Below the pieces are notes generated by a model. It was not told where the DNA came from. It did no database searches and was given only the letters and a program-made list of their open reading frames with translations. From positions 590,854-654,853 of the forward strand of contig QHWB01000040.1 of the NCBI GenBank assembly GCA_003222395.1: a stretch of 64,000 nt of DNA, given 5' to 3'. This DNA is from Acidobacteriota bacterium. Lineage in GTDB: Bacteria > Acidobacteriota > Vicinamibacteria > Vicinamibacterales > CAVVIG01. The position numbers and the translations under genes are program-made. Below, piece after piece: positions 49,323-59,024 of the stretch (its first letter is position 1; each line of letters opens with the position of its first letter).

Positions 49323-52300
49323 TCAACGGCTCTCCGACGGTCGCAGTCGTCCGAACGTCGCCGCGTGGACGCGGCCGATCCACTGCTTCCATCGATCGCT
49401 GACGAACGTCTGTTCGAGCGCGTCGAACTTCACGTACGCGACCGGCACGAGCAGCAGCGTCAGGAAGAGACACAGCGCCTGGCCGCCGATGATCGTCACC
49501 GCGATGGCCGCGCGGCCGGTACCGCCGATCCCGATGCCGAGCGACGTTGGAACGAGGCCGGCGATGATCGCTGAGGTCGTCATCAGAATCGGCCGCAGAC
49601 GCGTGCGGCATGCCTCGACGACGGCCTCGCGGACCGGCATGCCGGTCGCCCGCAGCACGTTCGCGTAGTCGACCTGCAGGATCGAGTTCTTCTTGACGAT
49701 CCCGAGCAGCAGCAGCATGCCGAGCGCGCTCCACAGGTTCAGGGTGCGATTGGTGATCCAGAGCGTGAGGAGCGCAAACGGCACGGCGATTGGCAGCGCG
49801 AGCATGATCACGATCGGCTGCACGAAGCTCTCGAACTGCGACGCGAGCACCATGTAGACGAAGATCATGGCGAGGCCGATCGCCAGGATCAGGTTCGCCG
49901 TCGTCTCGTCGAGGATCTTCGACTGACCCTGCAGCCGGTACGTCATCGTCGGCGGCATGCCCAGACCGGCGAGCATCTTGCGGACGTCGGCCGACGCTTC
50001 GTCGAGGGCATGGCCCGGCGCAACATCGGACGTCAACATCACCGTGAACTGGCGGTTCGATCGCTGCAGCGCGCTCGGTCCGAGGCCGCGTTCGACGCGC
50101 GCGATGTTGTCGATCCGAACCGGGCCATTCAGCGACGGGACCGTCAGCCGCCCGATTTCCGCCGCGTCGCGCCGCTGGTTCTCGAGCACGCGAATCTTGA
50201 TTGGATACTGCTCCTGTCCTTCCTTGTAGAAGGAGATTCGATCGTCGCCGGCGACGGCGAGGCGGAGCGTGTTGCCGATCGTCGCCATCCGCACGCCGAG
50301 ATCCGCGGCGCGCCGGCGGTCGACGGCGACGTGGATTTCTGGATTCGACACGCTCAGGCTGAGTTTTGGTTCGGCCAGGCTCGGCGTACGCTGCGCGGCT
50401 GCGAGCGCTTTCATCGAGTAGTCGGTCAACTGCGCCAGATCCGGCCCGAGGATGTTCGCCGAAATCGCGTAGCCGCCCTGACCCTCGCCGCTGCCCAGCG
50501 CGTTGCGCGATGTGATGCTCGGTCTGTACGCGGGGTGCCTCGCGAGCCGCTTGCGGATCTCGGTGATGATTTCGCTCTGCGTGTGCTTGCGCTGGTCGAT
50601 CGGAAGCGCCTGAAAGTTGAAATGCACGTGCGTCACGTTGCTGCCGCCGCCGCCGCCGGCAGCGCCGCTGCCGCTCGGGTTGACGAGCGGTTCGATCTGC
50701 GCGATCCCGTCGATGCCGTCGAATTCCTTGAGCACCTCGAACGCGATTTCCTGCGTGCCTTCGAGCGAGGTTCCTTCGGGCGCGTCCATGTGGACGGTCC
50801 ACTCGCCCATGTCTTCGTTGGGCACGAAGTCGCGGCCCACCATCCGGTTCAAAGGGAACGTGAACAGAAACGCGACGACCGACACCGCGATGATGACTCC
50901 GGGATGATCGAGCGCCCAGTTCACCTGGCGCGAGTACCATTGATCGAGCCAGTGGAAGAACCCCTTCTCCTTGGTTTTGTGGTCGGCGACGGCGTCCGAC
51001 AGCTTGAGGACGCGTGAGCTGAGCATCGGCGTCAGCGTGAAGCTGACGAGCATCGACACCACGATCGAGAACGCCATCGTCCAGCCGAACGGGTTGATGA
51101 ACCGCTTGGCGTACCCGTTCATGAACGCGATGGGCAGGAAGATGACGACGAGCGACAACGTCGTCGCCATGACGGCGAGCGCGACCTCACGAGTCCCCTG
51201 AATCGCCGCATCGAACGGCGCGCAGTCCTTTTCCTCGATGTACCGGAAGATGTTTTCGAGCACGACGATCGCATCGTCGATGACGATGCCGACGGCGAGC
51301 GTGATGCCGAGCAGCGTCATGTTGTTCAGCGTGAACCCCATGATGCTCATGAGCGTGAACGACGAGATGATCGACGCCGGAATCGCCAGCGCCGCGATGA
51401 TGACCGCGCGGATGTTTCGGATGAAGAACATCACGACGATCGCGGCGAACAGGCTGCCGAAGATCAGGTGTTCTTCGAGCGAAGCGATCGACGCGTAAAT
51501 GAACTTGGAGTCGTCGGCGACGATCGTCACCTTGACCGATGTCGGCAACGCGCGCTGAATCGATTGCAACCGCGCGCGGACACCCTCGATGACCGCGACG
51601 GTGTTCTCGCCCATCGCGCGGCGGACGTCGAGTTGGACCGCCGGCTTGTCTCCGAACCACACCGACGAGGTCGGTCGCTCGAAGCTGTCCTCGGCATAAC
51701 CGATGTCCGACACGCGAATCGGCGTGCCGTTCTTCGTCGCGACGACGACGTTGTTGAAGTCGTCGGCGGCGTCGATGCGGCCGAGCGTCCGCAGCAGGAG
51801 CTGGCCTTTGCCCTGCTCTACCGCACCGCCCGGGATTTCGACGTTCTCGGCGACGATCGCGTCGCGCACCTGCGTCAGCGACAATCCGTACGAATTCAGC
51901 TTCTCAATGTCGACGACGATGTGAATCTCACGGGAGCGGCTGCCAGCGATCGTCACCTGACCGACGCCATTCGCCGTCTGAATCGACCGCGAGATCTGCT
52001 TGTCCGCGAGCTCCGTCAGCGTCCGCAGGCTCATCGCGTCGGACGAGACCATGATCGACATGACTGGCGCGGCGTCCGGGTCGACCTTCGTGATGACCGG
52101 CGGCAACAGCTCCGGCGGCACGCTCTTGATCGCGCCGGCCACCTTCTCGCGGACGTCGTTGACGGCGTCGTTGAGATCGCGCTCGAGGACGAACCGGACG
52201 GTGACGTTGCCTTTGCCTTCGCTGATCCGCGCGGAAATCTCGTCGATGCCGGAGACGCCGCTGATCGCCTCCTCCATCGGCTCGATCACCGATGAGGAGA

Positions 52301-52472
52301 TCTCGTCGGGGCTCGCGCCGGGCAACGCCAGCGATACGTTCACAGTCGCCGGATCGGCGCGCGGGAACAGATCGACGCCGAGGTCGCGGAACGAGAAGAG
52401 TCCGAGCACCACGAGCGACATGACGAGCATCGTGGCGAAGACAGGTCGACGAACACACAATTCCGAAAGCAT
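49323..52472 (-). CDS. Efflux RND permease (HAE1 family)
   Basis: 1049-aa inner-membrane pump of full length. Two similar halves each hold six-helix and porter parts. The N-terminal VRRPVFATMLVMSLVVLGLF, the helix-4 proton relay GIVIDDAIVVLENIF (Asp-Asp) and the C-terminal half NRTLNLWSALGMLLLLGIVK, ending in GGQALCLFLTLLLVPVAYV, are typical of HAE1 drug exporters rather than heavy-metal CusA. A Gly-rich loop (SGSGAAGGGGGSN, about 610) is unusual. The adaptor gene lies upstream with 96 bp between, and a Cu-type ATPase is further upstream. Confidence 0.96.
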   Translation of the reverse strand: MLSELCVRRPVFATMLVMSLVVLGLFSFRDLGVDLFPRADPATVNVSLALPGASPDEISSSVIEPMEEAISGVSGIDEISARISEGKGNVTVRFVLERDLNDAVNDVREKVAGAIKSVPPELLPPVITKVDPDAAPVMSIMVSSDAMSLRTLTELADKQISRSIQTANGVGQVTIAGSRSREIHIVVDIEKLNSYGLSLTQVRDAIVAENVEIPGGAVEQGKGQLLLRTLGRIDAADDFNNVVVATKNGTPIRVSDIGYAEDSFERPTSSVWFGDKPAVQLDVRRAMGENTVAVIEGVRARLQSIQRALPTSVKVTIVADDSKFIYASIASLEEHLIFGSLFAAIVVMFFIRNIRAVIIAALAIPASIISSFTLMSIMGFTLNNMTLLGITLAVGIVIDDAIVVLENIFRYIEEKDCAPFDAAIQGTREVALAVMATTLSLVVIFLPIAFMNGYAKRFINPFGWTMAFSIVVSMLVSFTLTPMLSSRVLKLSDAVADHKTKEKGFFHWLDQWYSRQVNWALDHPGVIIAVSVVAFLFTFPLNRMVGRDFVPNEDMGEWTVHMDAPEGTSLEGTQEIAFEVLKEFDGIDGIAQIEPLVNPSGSGAAGGGGGSNVTHVHFNFQALPIDQRKHTQSEIITEIRKRLARHPAYRPSITSRNALGSGEGQGGYAISANILGPDLAQLTDYSMKALAAAQRTPSLAEPKLSLSVSNPEIHVAVDRRRAADLGVRMATIGNTLRLAVAGDDRISFYKEGQEQYPIKIRVLENQRRDAAEIGRLTVPSLNGPVRIDNIARVERGLGPSALQRSNRQFTVMLTSDVAPGHALDEASADVRKMLAGLGMPPTMTYRLQGQSKILDETTANLILAIGLAMIFVYMVLASQFESFVQPIVIMLALPIAVPFALLTLWITNRTLNLWSALGMLLLLGIVKKNSILQVDYANVLRATGMPVREAVVEACRTRLRPILMTTSAIIAGLVPTSLGIGIGGTGRAAIAVTIIGGQALCLFLTLLLVPVAYVKFDALEQTFVSDRWKQWIGRVHAATFGRLRPSESR

Positions 52473-52489
52473 TTCTTACGCCTCACTCG

Positions 52490-52560
52490 CGCATCCGCGC
52501 TCGCTCGGGCCGCGGGCGCCGTGCTCGCGTGTTTCCAGAACAGAACGTCGCAGAAGGACT
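52490..52560. repeat. Diverged family B repeat copy
   Basis: GTGCTCGCGTGTTTCCAGAA then CAGAACGTCGCAG (about 52531-52555) resembles the family B core at 29187 and 35501. It fills the adaptor-permease gap, where a pump operon normally has almost no spacer. Confidence 0.6.
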
Positions 52561-52568
52561 CGTGCGCG

Positions 52569-53774
52569 CTACTCCGCGTTTTGTTTGACCGACACCTTCG
52601 CGCCGTCGACGAGCTTTTCGACGTCGGAGACCGCAATGGTCTCGCCCGCCTTGACGCCGCCGACGATCTCGATGCGGTCGCCGAGCCGTTCGCCGATCTT
52701 CAGCTCGCGCGCGTTCAGCCGATCGCCGTTCACCACGAACACGCGATTGACGCCGTACCTGTATTGGAGCGCGCTGTAGGAAAGCGTCAGCACCTGATCG
52801 ATTTTTCCGCTCGCCACGTGCACGCGCGCGAAGGTGCCGGGCTTGAGCAGCGCGTCGTCATTGGGTACGAGCGCCTCGAATGAAAACGCGCGCGTCGCGG
52901 TATTGACCGCCGGGCTGATCCGCGAAACCTTGCCGGTGATCGTCTTGTCCGGATACGCGTCGACGTGCAACTCCACCGATTGGCCGGTTTTGATCCACGG
53001 CGCCATCCGCTCGGGGATCTCCGCGGTGACTTTCAGCGGATTGACGCGGACGACGCTCATCACCGGCGTCTGCACTTTGACGTATTCGCCGAGCGACACG
53101 AGCCGCTTCTGAATGTAGCCGTCGAACGGCGCGCGGATCTCCGCGTCGCGCAGCTGCCGCTCGGCCAGCTTCAGCGTCGCTTCCGACGCGTCGATGTCGG
53201 CGCGCAGATTCTTCGCGTTCTGCAGCGACGCGTCGTAGCCCGCCTGCTTGGCCTGTAGCGTCGCCTGCGCGTCGTCGAGCGTCTGCTTCGGAACGAGCTG
53301 GCGCCGGTGCAGCTGGTCGGCGCGCTCGAAGCCTTGCTTCGCCTGCACGAGCTCGGCCTGAGCTCGCTGCACGTCCGGGGTCTTCTCGAACGGCGGAAGA
53401 TGTTGGGAATCGGCGGCGCCGAACTTCGCCAGCGCGCGCGCGAGCGCCGCGCGCTGCTGCTCGACGGCGTATTGGAGCTTCTCGCGATCGAGCTCGAGCA
53501 GCGCCTGACCCGCGTGGACGCGGTCGCCGAGGTCGGCGAGCAGCTTGCTGACGCGCCCTTCGGCCTCCGACGACACCGTCACCTCATCGACTGCAGAGAG
53601 GGTACCGACGATGTCAACCGACCGATGGACCGCCTCCTCGCGCACGCGCTCGACTTTCACGGGCTTTGGGGCATCGTCGCGGCCGCGCGCCTGGGCGGTC
53701 TCGCTTTTCGAGCACGCGGCGGCGCACGCCGACGCGAGAACCAATGTCAGCAGACGTGAAGGCATAAGGGACAT
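52569..53774 (-). CDS. Efflux RND periplasmic adaptor (membrane fusion protein)
   Basis: 401 aa. Lipoprotein signal with Cys near residue 21 (LASACAAACSK). Lipoyl halves (GTLSAVDEVTVSSEAEGRVS; DAEIRAPFDGYIQKRLVSLG) flank a long alpha hairpin (about 95-200, including LPPFEKTPDVQRAQAELVQA). Beta-barrel and membrane-proximal domains follow and end VSDVEKLVDGAKVSVKQ. It joins the RND permease encoded after it to an outer-membrane channel not seen here. ATG 53774 is used; ATG 53765 also fits. Confidence 0.94.
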   Translation of the reverse strand: MSLMPSRLLTLVLASACAAACSKSETAQARGRDDAPKPVKVERVREEAVHRSVDIVGTLSAVDEVTVSSEAEGRVSKLLADLGDRVHAGQALLELDREKLQYAVEQQRAALARALAKFGAADSQHLPPFEKTPDVQRAQAELVQAKQGFERADQLHRRQLVPKQTLDDAQATLQAKQAGYDASLQNAKNLRADIDASEATLKLAERQLRDAEIRAPFDGYIQKRLVSLGEYVKVQTPVMSVVRVNPLKVTAEIPERMAPWIKTGQSVELHVDAYPDKTITGKVSRISPAVNTATRAFSFEALVPNDDALLKPGTFARVHVASGKIDQVLTLSYSALQYRYGVNRVFVVNGDRLNARELKIGERLGDRIEIVGGVKAGETIAVSDVEKLVDGAKVSVKQNAE

Positions 53775-53848
53775 GAACGAAAACTGTTATGAAAAACCGT
53801 AGAAGTATACGACGAGCGCCGTGAAGCGTTTACCTTGTAACTGATTGT

Positions 53849-56305
53849 CTATAAAAGAGAAACGTGGCGAAGCCGAAGGGCGTTTGCGATCACCGACAGC
53901 GAGCTCATCGTCATCGCCGCGCTCGCCCAGACCGGGCTGATAAGCAGTCCTGCGAACGGATAGAGAACGCCCGCGGCGATCGGGACGCCGAGCGTGTTGT
54001 AGACGAACGCGAGGAACAAGTTCTGGCGGATATTGCGAAGCGTCGCGCGCGAGAGCCGCCGCGCGCGCACGATGCCGCGGAGATCGCCTTTGACGAGCGT
54101 GATGCCGGCGCTTTCGATCGCCACATCGGTTCCGGTGCCCATCGCGACGCCGACTGTGGCCGCGGCGAGCGCCGGCGCGTCGTTGATGCCGTCGCCGGCC
54201 ATCGCGACCTGATGTCCGCCCCTTCGAAGCTCGGCGACGATTTCGCGTTTGCGGTCGGGTCGGACATCCGCGTGCACTTCATCAATACCAAGCCGGCGCG
54301 CGATCGCGTCCGCCGTCACCTGGTTGTCGCCGGTGAGCATCACGATCCGCAGGCCGTCTGCTTTGAGTTGCGCGATGGCTTCCGCAGTCGTCGCCCGAAC
54401 GGGATCGGCGACGGCCATCATTCCGACGACCCGTCGGTCCACAGCAACGCACATCACCGTTTGACCGTCCTGCCGGAGAACGTCGGCGAGACCCACGAGC
54501 GCCGCGGTTTCGATCCCGCGCGACGCCATGAAATCGATGCTGCCCAGATCGACGGCGTGGCCGTCGACGCGGCCCGACACCCCCAAGCCGGTCGTCGAGC
54601 GAAATTCGGACACGGCGGGAATCGGAATCGAGCGCGCTTGGGCGGCGCGCACGATGGCCGCGGCCAGCGGATGCTCGCTGCCCCGCTCCACGGCAGCCGC
54701 AATGCGAAGCACGTCGATGTCGGTCGATCCGGCGGCCGGCTCGATGGACGTCACCTGCGGACGTCCTTCGGTCAGCGTCCCCGTCTTGTCGAGAACGAGC
54801 GTGTCGACGCGCGCCAGCAGTTCGAGCGCCTCGGCGTTCTTGATGAGCACGCCCGCCTTCGCGCCCTGACCGGCGCCGACCATGATCGCCATCGGCGTCG
54901 CGAGGCCGAGCGCGCAGGGACACGCGATGATCAGGACGGCGACGGCGTTGACGAGTCCGTGCGCGAGACGCGGATCGGGTCCCCAGATGGACCACGCGAC
55001 GAAGGTGGCGATCGCGCTCACGACGACAGCCGGAACGAAGTACTCCGCGACGCGATCGGCGAGGCGCTGAATCGGTGCGCGCGTCCGCTGCGCTTCGGCC
55101 ACCATGCGGACGATCTGTGCGAGGAGCGTTTCGCTGCCGACGCGCTCGGCACGCATCGTGAACGTGCCGTTCACCACGATGGTCGCGCCGATGACGCGAT
55201 CGCGCGCCTGTTTGTCCACGGGAATCGATTCGCCTGTCACCATCGATTCGTCGACGGCCGCAGCGCCATCGATCACGGTGCCGTCGACCGGAATCTTTTC
55301 GCCGGGTCGCACGCGCACGACATCGCCGGGGCGCACGTGCTCGAGCGGCAGGTCGATCTCCTGGCCGTGCCGCACGACACGCGCGGTCTTCGGCGCGAGA
55401 CCGAGCAGCTGCCGAATCGCCGCGCCGGTCCGATGGCGCGCGCGCAGCTCCAGCATCTGCCCGAGCAGGACGAGCACGGTGATGACGATCGCCGTATCGA
55501 AGTACGTGTCGACCGTCCCGTGCATGCGGAAGCCTTCGGGGAAGAGATTCGGCGCGGCCGTCGCGATCGCGCTGTAAGCGTACGCAGCGCCGACGCCGAT
55601 GCCGATCAACGTGAACATGTTGGGGCTCGCATTCGCGAGCGACTGCCACATCCGTTCGAAGAACGGCGAACCGCACCAGAGCACGACCGGCGTTGCAAGA
55701 ACGAGCCCTATCCAGTTGATCGACGCGACGGAGATGCGTCGTCCAACCGCGCCGCCCGAAAGCATGTCGCCCATCGACAGCAGGAACACCGGCGCGCCGA
55801 GCGCCACGCCGATCCAGAAGCGTCGCGTCATGTCGACGAGCTCGGGGTTCGGCGCGTCCGCAAGATCCGCGGTGCGCGGTTCGAGCGCCATCCCGCATTT
55901 CGGACAGGCACCAGGCTTGTCTGAGACGATCTCAGGATGCATTGGACATGTATAAGTCGTCTCCGACACCCGCGGGGGCGGAGCCTGCTCCGCCCGCGGC
56001 AACGAGGACGGCGCCGGCAGCGCGGACGGAGAGGGCAACGAGGACGCCGGTGGCGACGCTGACGAAGACTGCGACGAGGGGCGCCGGGCAGGCTCGGCCC
56101 CGCCACGTTTGAGTCCGCCGATCTGCACGATCGGGGCGTGCTGCATCGTCGGCTCGCGGGCGCCGGCAAGAAATCGTTGTGGATCGGCGGAAAATTTCGC
56201 GAGGCAGCCGTTCGAGCAGAAGTAGTGGGTCGTGCCCCCGTACTCGAATGAACCTGCGGCGCGCGCGGGATCGACGGTCATCCCGCAGACGGGATCGACA
56301 GCCAT
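53849..56305 (-). CDS. Copper-type P1B ATPase with YHS and heavy-metal-binding domains
   Basis: 818 aa. Residues 1-46 are a YHS domain ([23 protein letters not shown]). A low-complexity Ser/Pro/Ala linker follows, then the heavy-metal-binding motif [20 protein letters not shown]. The P-type core has the TGES actuator loop, Cys462-Pro-Cys464 in helix 6 ([10 protein letters not shown]), phosphorylation Asp506 in [11 protein letters not shown] motif in SEHPLAAAI, and [13 protein letters not shown] ATPases export Cu(I) or Ag(I). It lies 0 nt after the M49-like stop (TAG then ATG) and 74 nt before the RND adaptor, so metal export may be one role of the cluster. Confidence 0.95.
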   Translation of the reverse strand: MAVDPVCGMTVDPARAAGSFEYGGTTHYFCSNGCLAKFSADPQRFLAGAREPTMQHAPIVQIGGLKRGGAEPARRPSSQSSSASPPASSLPSPSALPAPSSLPRAEQAPPPRVSETTYTCPMHPEIVSDKPGACPKCGMALEPRTADLADAPNPELVDMTRRFWIGVALGAPVFLLSMGDMLSGGAVGRRISVASINWIGLVLATPVVLWCGSPFFERMWQSLANASPNMFTLIGIGVGAAYAYSAIATAAPNLFPEGFRMHGTVDTYFDTAIVITVLVLLGQMLELRARHRTGAAIRQLLGLAPKTARVVRHGQEIDLPLEHVRPGDVVRVRPGEKIPVDGTVIDGAAAVDESMVTGESIPVDKQARDRVIGATIVVNGTFTMRAERVGSETLLAQIVRMVAEAQRTRAPIQRLADRVAEYFVPAVVVSAIATFVAWSIWGPDPRLAHGLVNAVAVLIIACPCALGLATPMAIMVGAGQGAKAGVLIKNAEALELLARVDTLVLDKTGTLTEGRPQVTSIEPAAGSTDIDVLRIAAAVERGSEHPLAAAIVRAAQARSIPIPAVSEFRSTTGLGVSGRVDGHAVDLGSIDFMASRGIETAALVGLADVLRQDGQTVMCVAVDRRVVGMMAVADPVRATTAEAIAQLKADGLRIVMLTGDNQVTADAIARRLGIDEVHADVRPDRKREIVAELRRGGHQVAMAGDGINDAPALAAATVGVAMGTGTDVAIESAGITLVKGDLRGIVRARRLSRATLRNIRQNLFLAFVYNTLGVPIAAGVLYPFAGLLISPVWASAAMTMSSLSVIANALRLRHVSLL
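56021..56096 (-). repeat. Low-complexity coding stretch between YHS and metal-binding domains
   Basis: Ser/Pro/Ala-rich iterations ([20 protein letters not shown]) at about residues 77-105 of the P-type ATPase come from imperfect repeats of GGACGGCG/GCGACGAGG type. Length is likely variable between strains. Confidence 0.5.
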
Positions 56306-57976
56306 CTAGCGCGCCGACAGCAGGCGCTCGGCGGTGGTGAAGCGCGGCTCGATGTCCACGGGAATGGCCGCGAGCTTGGCGAGCGCCGTTTGCACCTCGG
56401 GTCGCACGACGCCGAGCCGCTCGCCGAGCTCTTTGGCTTTGGCGTAATCGCCCTCCGCCTGAATCGTCATGATGTCGCGCGTCAGGGCGGCTACACCTTC
56501 CTTGATCCGATCGCGATTGACCTCGAACGTCCCGTCAGGCTTGGCGACGAAGCCGCGCTGATCGAGCAGGTAGTTGAGCTGCACCGCGATGCCTTTGCCG
56601 TGCGCCTCGCTGACGCCGAACCGGATCGAGCGGAACGCGGACGCGAGGTACGTGACGTAGAGCTGCTCCTCGAGCGACTTCGGCATCACGCCTTTGTCGA
56701 TCATGTGCTGGATGGCGAAGAGGCCCGAGATATCGGCCTTCGCCTCTTCGAGAAAGCTGTAGGTCTCCTTCAGCTGCTGCCGTACGGTCGTCCCGCGGCC
56801 GTTCACGGTGATGCTGTGCGGGCCGAGCCCGTGCATCAACTCGTGGACGACGATGTGCGTGAAGAAGGCGTCGAAGGCGACGTGCGCCCGATCGCCGGCC
56901 GGCAGGACGATCTTCGAGATCGGCAGGAGCGTCTTTTCGAACTTCGCGTCCTGGACGTTCTTCAGCATGACGCGCTTGGCGCCCTTCTCCCGGACGACGC
57001 GCTCGTCGTTCGGCAGGTTGAACGCCGCCGTTTGCACGCCCCGGTTCGCATCGCCGGCCGCGAAGATCTCGTTGACCACGACGATCGGCGCGAGCGTGCC
57101 GAGCTTCGGATTGCGGTGCTTCGGATCGATCGGCAGATTGTCCTCGATATCCTGCAGCTCGCCCGCCAGCTTCTGCAGCTTCGCCGATTCGGCTGCGTCC
57201 TGCACCGTCACGAACGATTCGAATGCCGCCTTGTAGTTGAACAGCTCGTCCTCGTACACCTCGTACGGGCCGATAGTCGGCTCGATGGCGCCCTTCAGCT
57301 CCATCCATGCGACATCGCTGGCGTAGTACTCGTTCGACAGAAACGCGTCGGCGCGTTTGGTCAGAAAGGCCTTCAGCGTCGGCTCGGTACCGAGCGCCGC
57401 AGCCTCGCGGAGAAGCGCGGCCGCCTGCGTGAGCTCGTTCTGATACTCGATGCTGTACGGCACGATGAGGAAGTCGCCGCCGGTCGGGCTGGCGTTGCGG
57501 CGGATCACGGTGAAGAACCCCGTCGAGCGGGTGCGAATGCTCTGCGGCACCGATTTGAACCACGCTTCGACTTCTGCCTTCGACGCGCCGTCGGGATAGA
57601 AATTCGCACCTTGCGGCTTGTCGGCCGGCGCGCCGGGCACGAACGGCGCGTTGTGATCGAGCCGCGACCACGGGCCTTTGTTGATGAGGAAGTAATGCAG
57701 ACGCGCGCGCCCTTCCGGCGACTCATCGCGCACGAGGTCGAGTAGCATCGGCTGGTTGCCCGCCCATACCTGCCGCAGGAAGAGCGCGTCGATGATCTTC
57801 GACGCCTCCACCAGCTTCGCGAGCACTCTACGATCGGCATCGGAGAGCTTCGACAGATCCGCCGTAATCTCGGTCGGCTCGAACCGCGCGGCCATTTGCT
57901 GCAGTTTGGTCGCGTCGGGCAACGCGGTTTCCTGGGCGGCGAGGGCGAGGACCATGACGGCGACAGTGAATCTCAC
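56306..57976 (-). CDS. Exported zinc metallopeptidase, M49 (DPP III)-like
   Basis: 556 aa from GTG 57976. Signal peptide MRFTVAVMVLALAA. The metal-binding helix is VVHELMHGLGPHSITVNGRG (HELMH near residue 380), and the second ligand helix has SFLEEAKADISGLFAIQHMI (Glu near residue 413), the arrangement of dipeptidyl-peptidase-III-related and plant-type NUDIX-linked homologues. The N-terminal part (FLRQVWAGNQPMLLDLVRDE) also matches that family. It should cleave short peptides from their N-termini. One base separates it from yqgE and none from the ATPase, so the three are one operon. Confidence 0.88.
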   Translation of the reverse strand: MRFTVAVMVLALAAQETALPDATKLQQMAARFEPTEITADLSKLSDADRRVLAKLVEASKIIDALFLRQVWAGNQPMLLDLVRDESPEGRARLHYFLINKGPWSRLDHNAPFVPGAPADKPQGANFYPDGASKAEVEAWFKSVPQSIRTRSTGFFTVIRRNASPTGGDFLIVPYSIEYQNELTQAAALLREAAALGTEPTLKAFLTKRADAFLSNEYYASDVAWMELKGAIEPTIGPYEVYEDELFNYKAAFESFVTVQDAAESAKLQKLAGELQDIEDNLPIDPKHRNPKLGTLAPIVVVNEIFAAGDANRGVQTAAFNLPNDERVVREKGAKRVMLKNVQDAKFEKTLLPISKIVLPAGDRAHVAFDAFFTHIVVHELMHGLGPHSITVNGRGTTVRQQLKETYSFLEEAKADISGLFAIQHMIDKGVMPKSLEEQLYVTYLASAFRSIRFGVSEAHGKGIAVQLNYLLDQRGFVAKPDGTFEVNRDRIKEGVAALTRDIMTIQAEGDYAKAKELGERLGVVRPEVQTALAKLAAIPVDIEPRFTTAERLLSAR

Positions 57977-57977
57977 G

Positions 57978-58541
57978 CTAATGTACTCCTCGCGACATCT
58001 GCAGCGCAGAAGGATCGGCGCCGAGCCGGCGAATGGCGGTTTCCCACATGCGATCGGGCGGCGTGTTGAAAATCAAATCGTGATCGACATCGCTCATCAG
58101 CCACGCCGACGCCTCGAGCTCCGCCTCGAGCTGGCCGGGTCCCCATCCGGAATAGCCGACAATCAACCGCGCATCCGAAGGAGGCCTCGGCTCGAGCAGC
58201 CGCCGCAGCAGCTCCGGTGACGTGGACAGCAGCAGATTGTCGGTGATCCGAATCAACTCGGTGTAGTCGCCTTCCTCGCCGACGGTAGGCCGACCGACAA
58301 GAATCCAGCTTCGCTCCGGTTCCACCGGCCCACCGACCCAGACCTGCAATTCGCGGTCGGTCGTGACCGGCGGATCCAGGTTCACGATCACTCGTCCCGC
58401 CGTCGTCAGCGGACGATTCACGACAAGGCCGAACGCGCCTTGCGCGTTGTGACGGCAGAGCAACACAACCGTCTGCTTGAAATTCGGATCGATGAGCTGC
58501 GGCATCGACAGCAGAAATGAAGGTGCGAGAGATGAAGCCAC
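57978..58541 (-). CDS. yqgE: YqgE/AlgH family protein (UPF0301)
   Basis: 187 aa from GTG 58541, the normal length for YqgE. The family pattern is complete: APSFLLSMPQLIDPNFKQTV at the start, VVLLCRHNAQGAFGLVVNRP, WVGGPVEPERSWIL, and near the end IVGYSGWGPGQLEAELEASA and WLMSDVDHDLIFN. Role is unknown; AlgH was linked to alginate regulation in Pseudomonas. The frame is open further upstream but without family similarity. It is the first gene of the long minus-strand cluster. Confidence 0.96.
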   Translation of the reverse strand: MASSLAPSFLLSMPQLIDPNFKQTVVLLCRHNAQGAFGLVVNRPLTTAGRVIVNLDPPVTTDRELQVWVGGPVEPERSWILVGRPTVGEEGDYTELIRITDNLLLSTSPELLRRLLEPRPPSDARLIVGYSGWGPGQLEAELEASAWLMSDVDHDLIFNTPPDRMWETAIRRLGADPSALQMSRGVH

Positions 58542-58858
58542 GGATGCGATCGCTCGTTCACGATCATAAGACGATCTCGAAGCGCACCAATGACAGCGTC
58601 GAGCGACTGCGTCCCTTCGCGGCGTCGCGTCAAGGCGTGCGACGCACGCGTGCTCCGAAGACCGCGGTGAATGGCCGTGGTCCCGCAGCGATGTTTTCGC
58701 GTCGTCATTTGTCGACGGCACGTCCGCGATGAAATGGCAGGACGGCTGCCTGGAAGAGCACAGCTTTACGCAGCCACTCATGTGCCTTCAGATGTGCACG
58801 TCGTTGCGCTGAAGCTCAATCGGCCAAGGTCCGGCATGCCTACCGCTTAGCACTTTTT

Positions 58859-58880
58859 GGCCATTCAAAATGGCCCTTTT
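58859..58880 (+). terminator. Hairpin followed by a T-run
   Basis: GGCCATT-CAA-AATGGCC (58859-58875) followed by CTTTT looks like a weak intrinsic terminator reading plus. No plus-strand gene precedes it, so it may instead be an attenuator or the end of an unrecognised small RNA. Confidence 0.4.
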
Positions 58881-58920
58881 GGGACTTTGTGCATGTCTTG
58901 AAACTAAGCTCTTGCATAGT

Positions 58921-58946
58921 TCCTCGTTTCGGCACAATAATCCGCC
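58921..58946 (+). promoter_or_regulatory. Shared 26-bp motif, copy upstream of sensor kinase
   Basis: TCCTCG-TTTC-GGC then ACAATAATCCGCC matches the stretch 61613-61638 at 21 of 26 positions. It ends 78 nt before ATG 59025. A site for the LuxR-type regulator or a common promoter element are the main options. Confidence 0.5.
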
Positions 58947-59024
58947 TTCCCCTATCGAACACGAACGTCCATTGACGTCATCGATAGGACGTCTTAACGC
59001 AGAAATCTCCGTCGAGCGCGACCA

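Larger units (their letters stand above)
58542..59024. other. Divergent intergenic region with regulatory-looking elements
   Basis: 483 bp between yqgE (-) and the sensor kinase (+). It holds a hairpin at 58859-58875, a 26-bp motif shared with the small exported peptide gene (about 58921-58946), and two GACGTC palindromes (58974-58979, 58988-58993) just before the kinase start. No gene is seen, but frames covering the first 240 bp are the rejected upstream extension of yqgE. Confidence 0.5.

Noticed and set aside
47791..50940. Minus-strand frame of over 1000 codons across the M28 and RND genes
   Set aside because: It lies out of phase with two complete, recognisable proteins on the same strand and has no domain; pure GC-driven openness.
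58921..58946. Sigma54 promoter at GGCAC...CCGCC
   Set aside because: The spacing between GG and GC is 13 instead of 12 and the TTGC element is absent.
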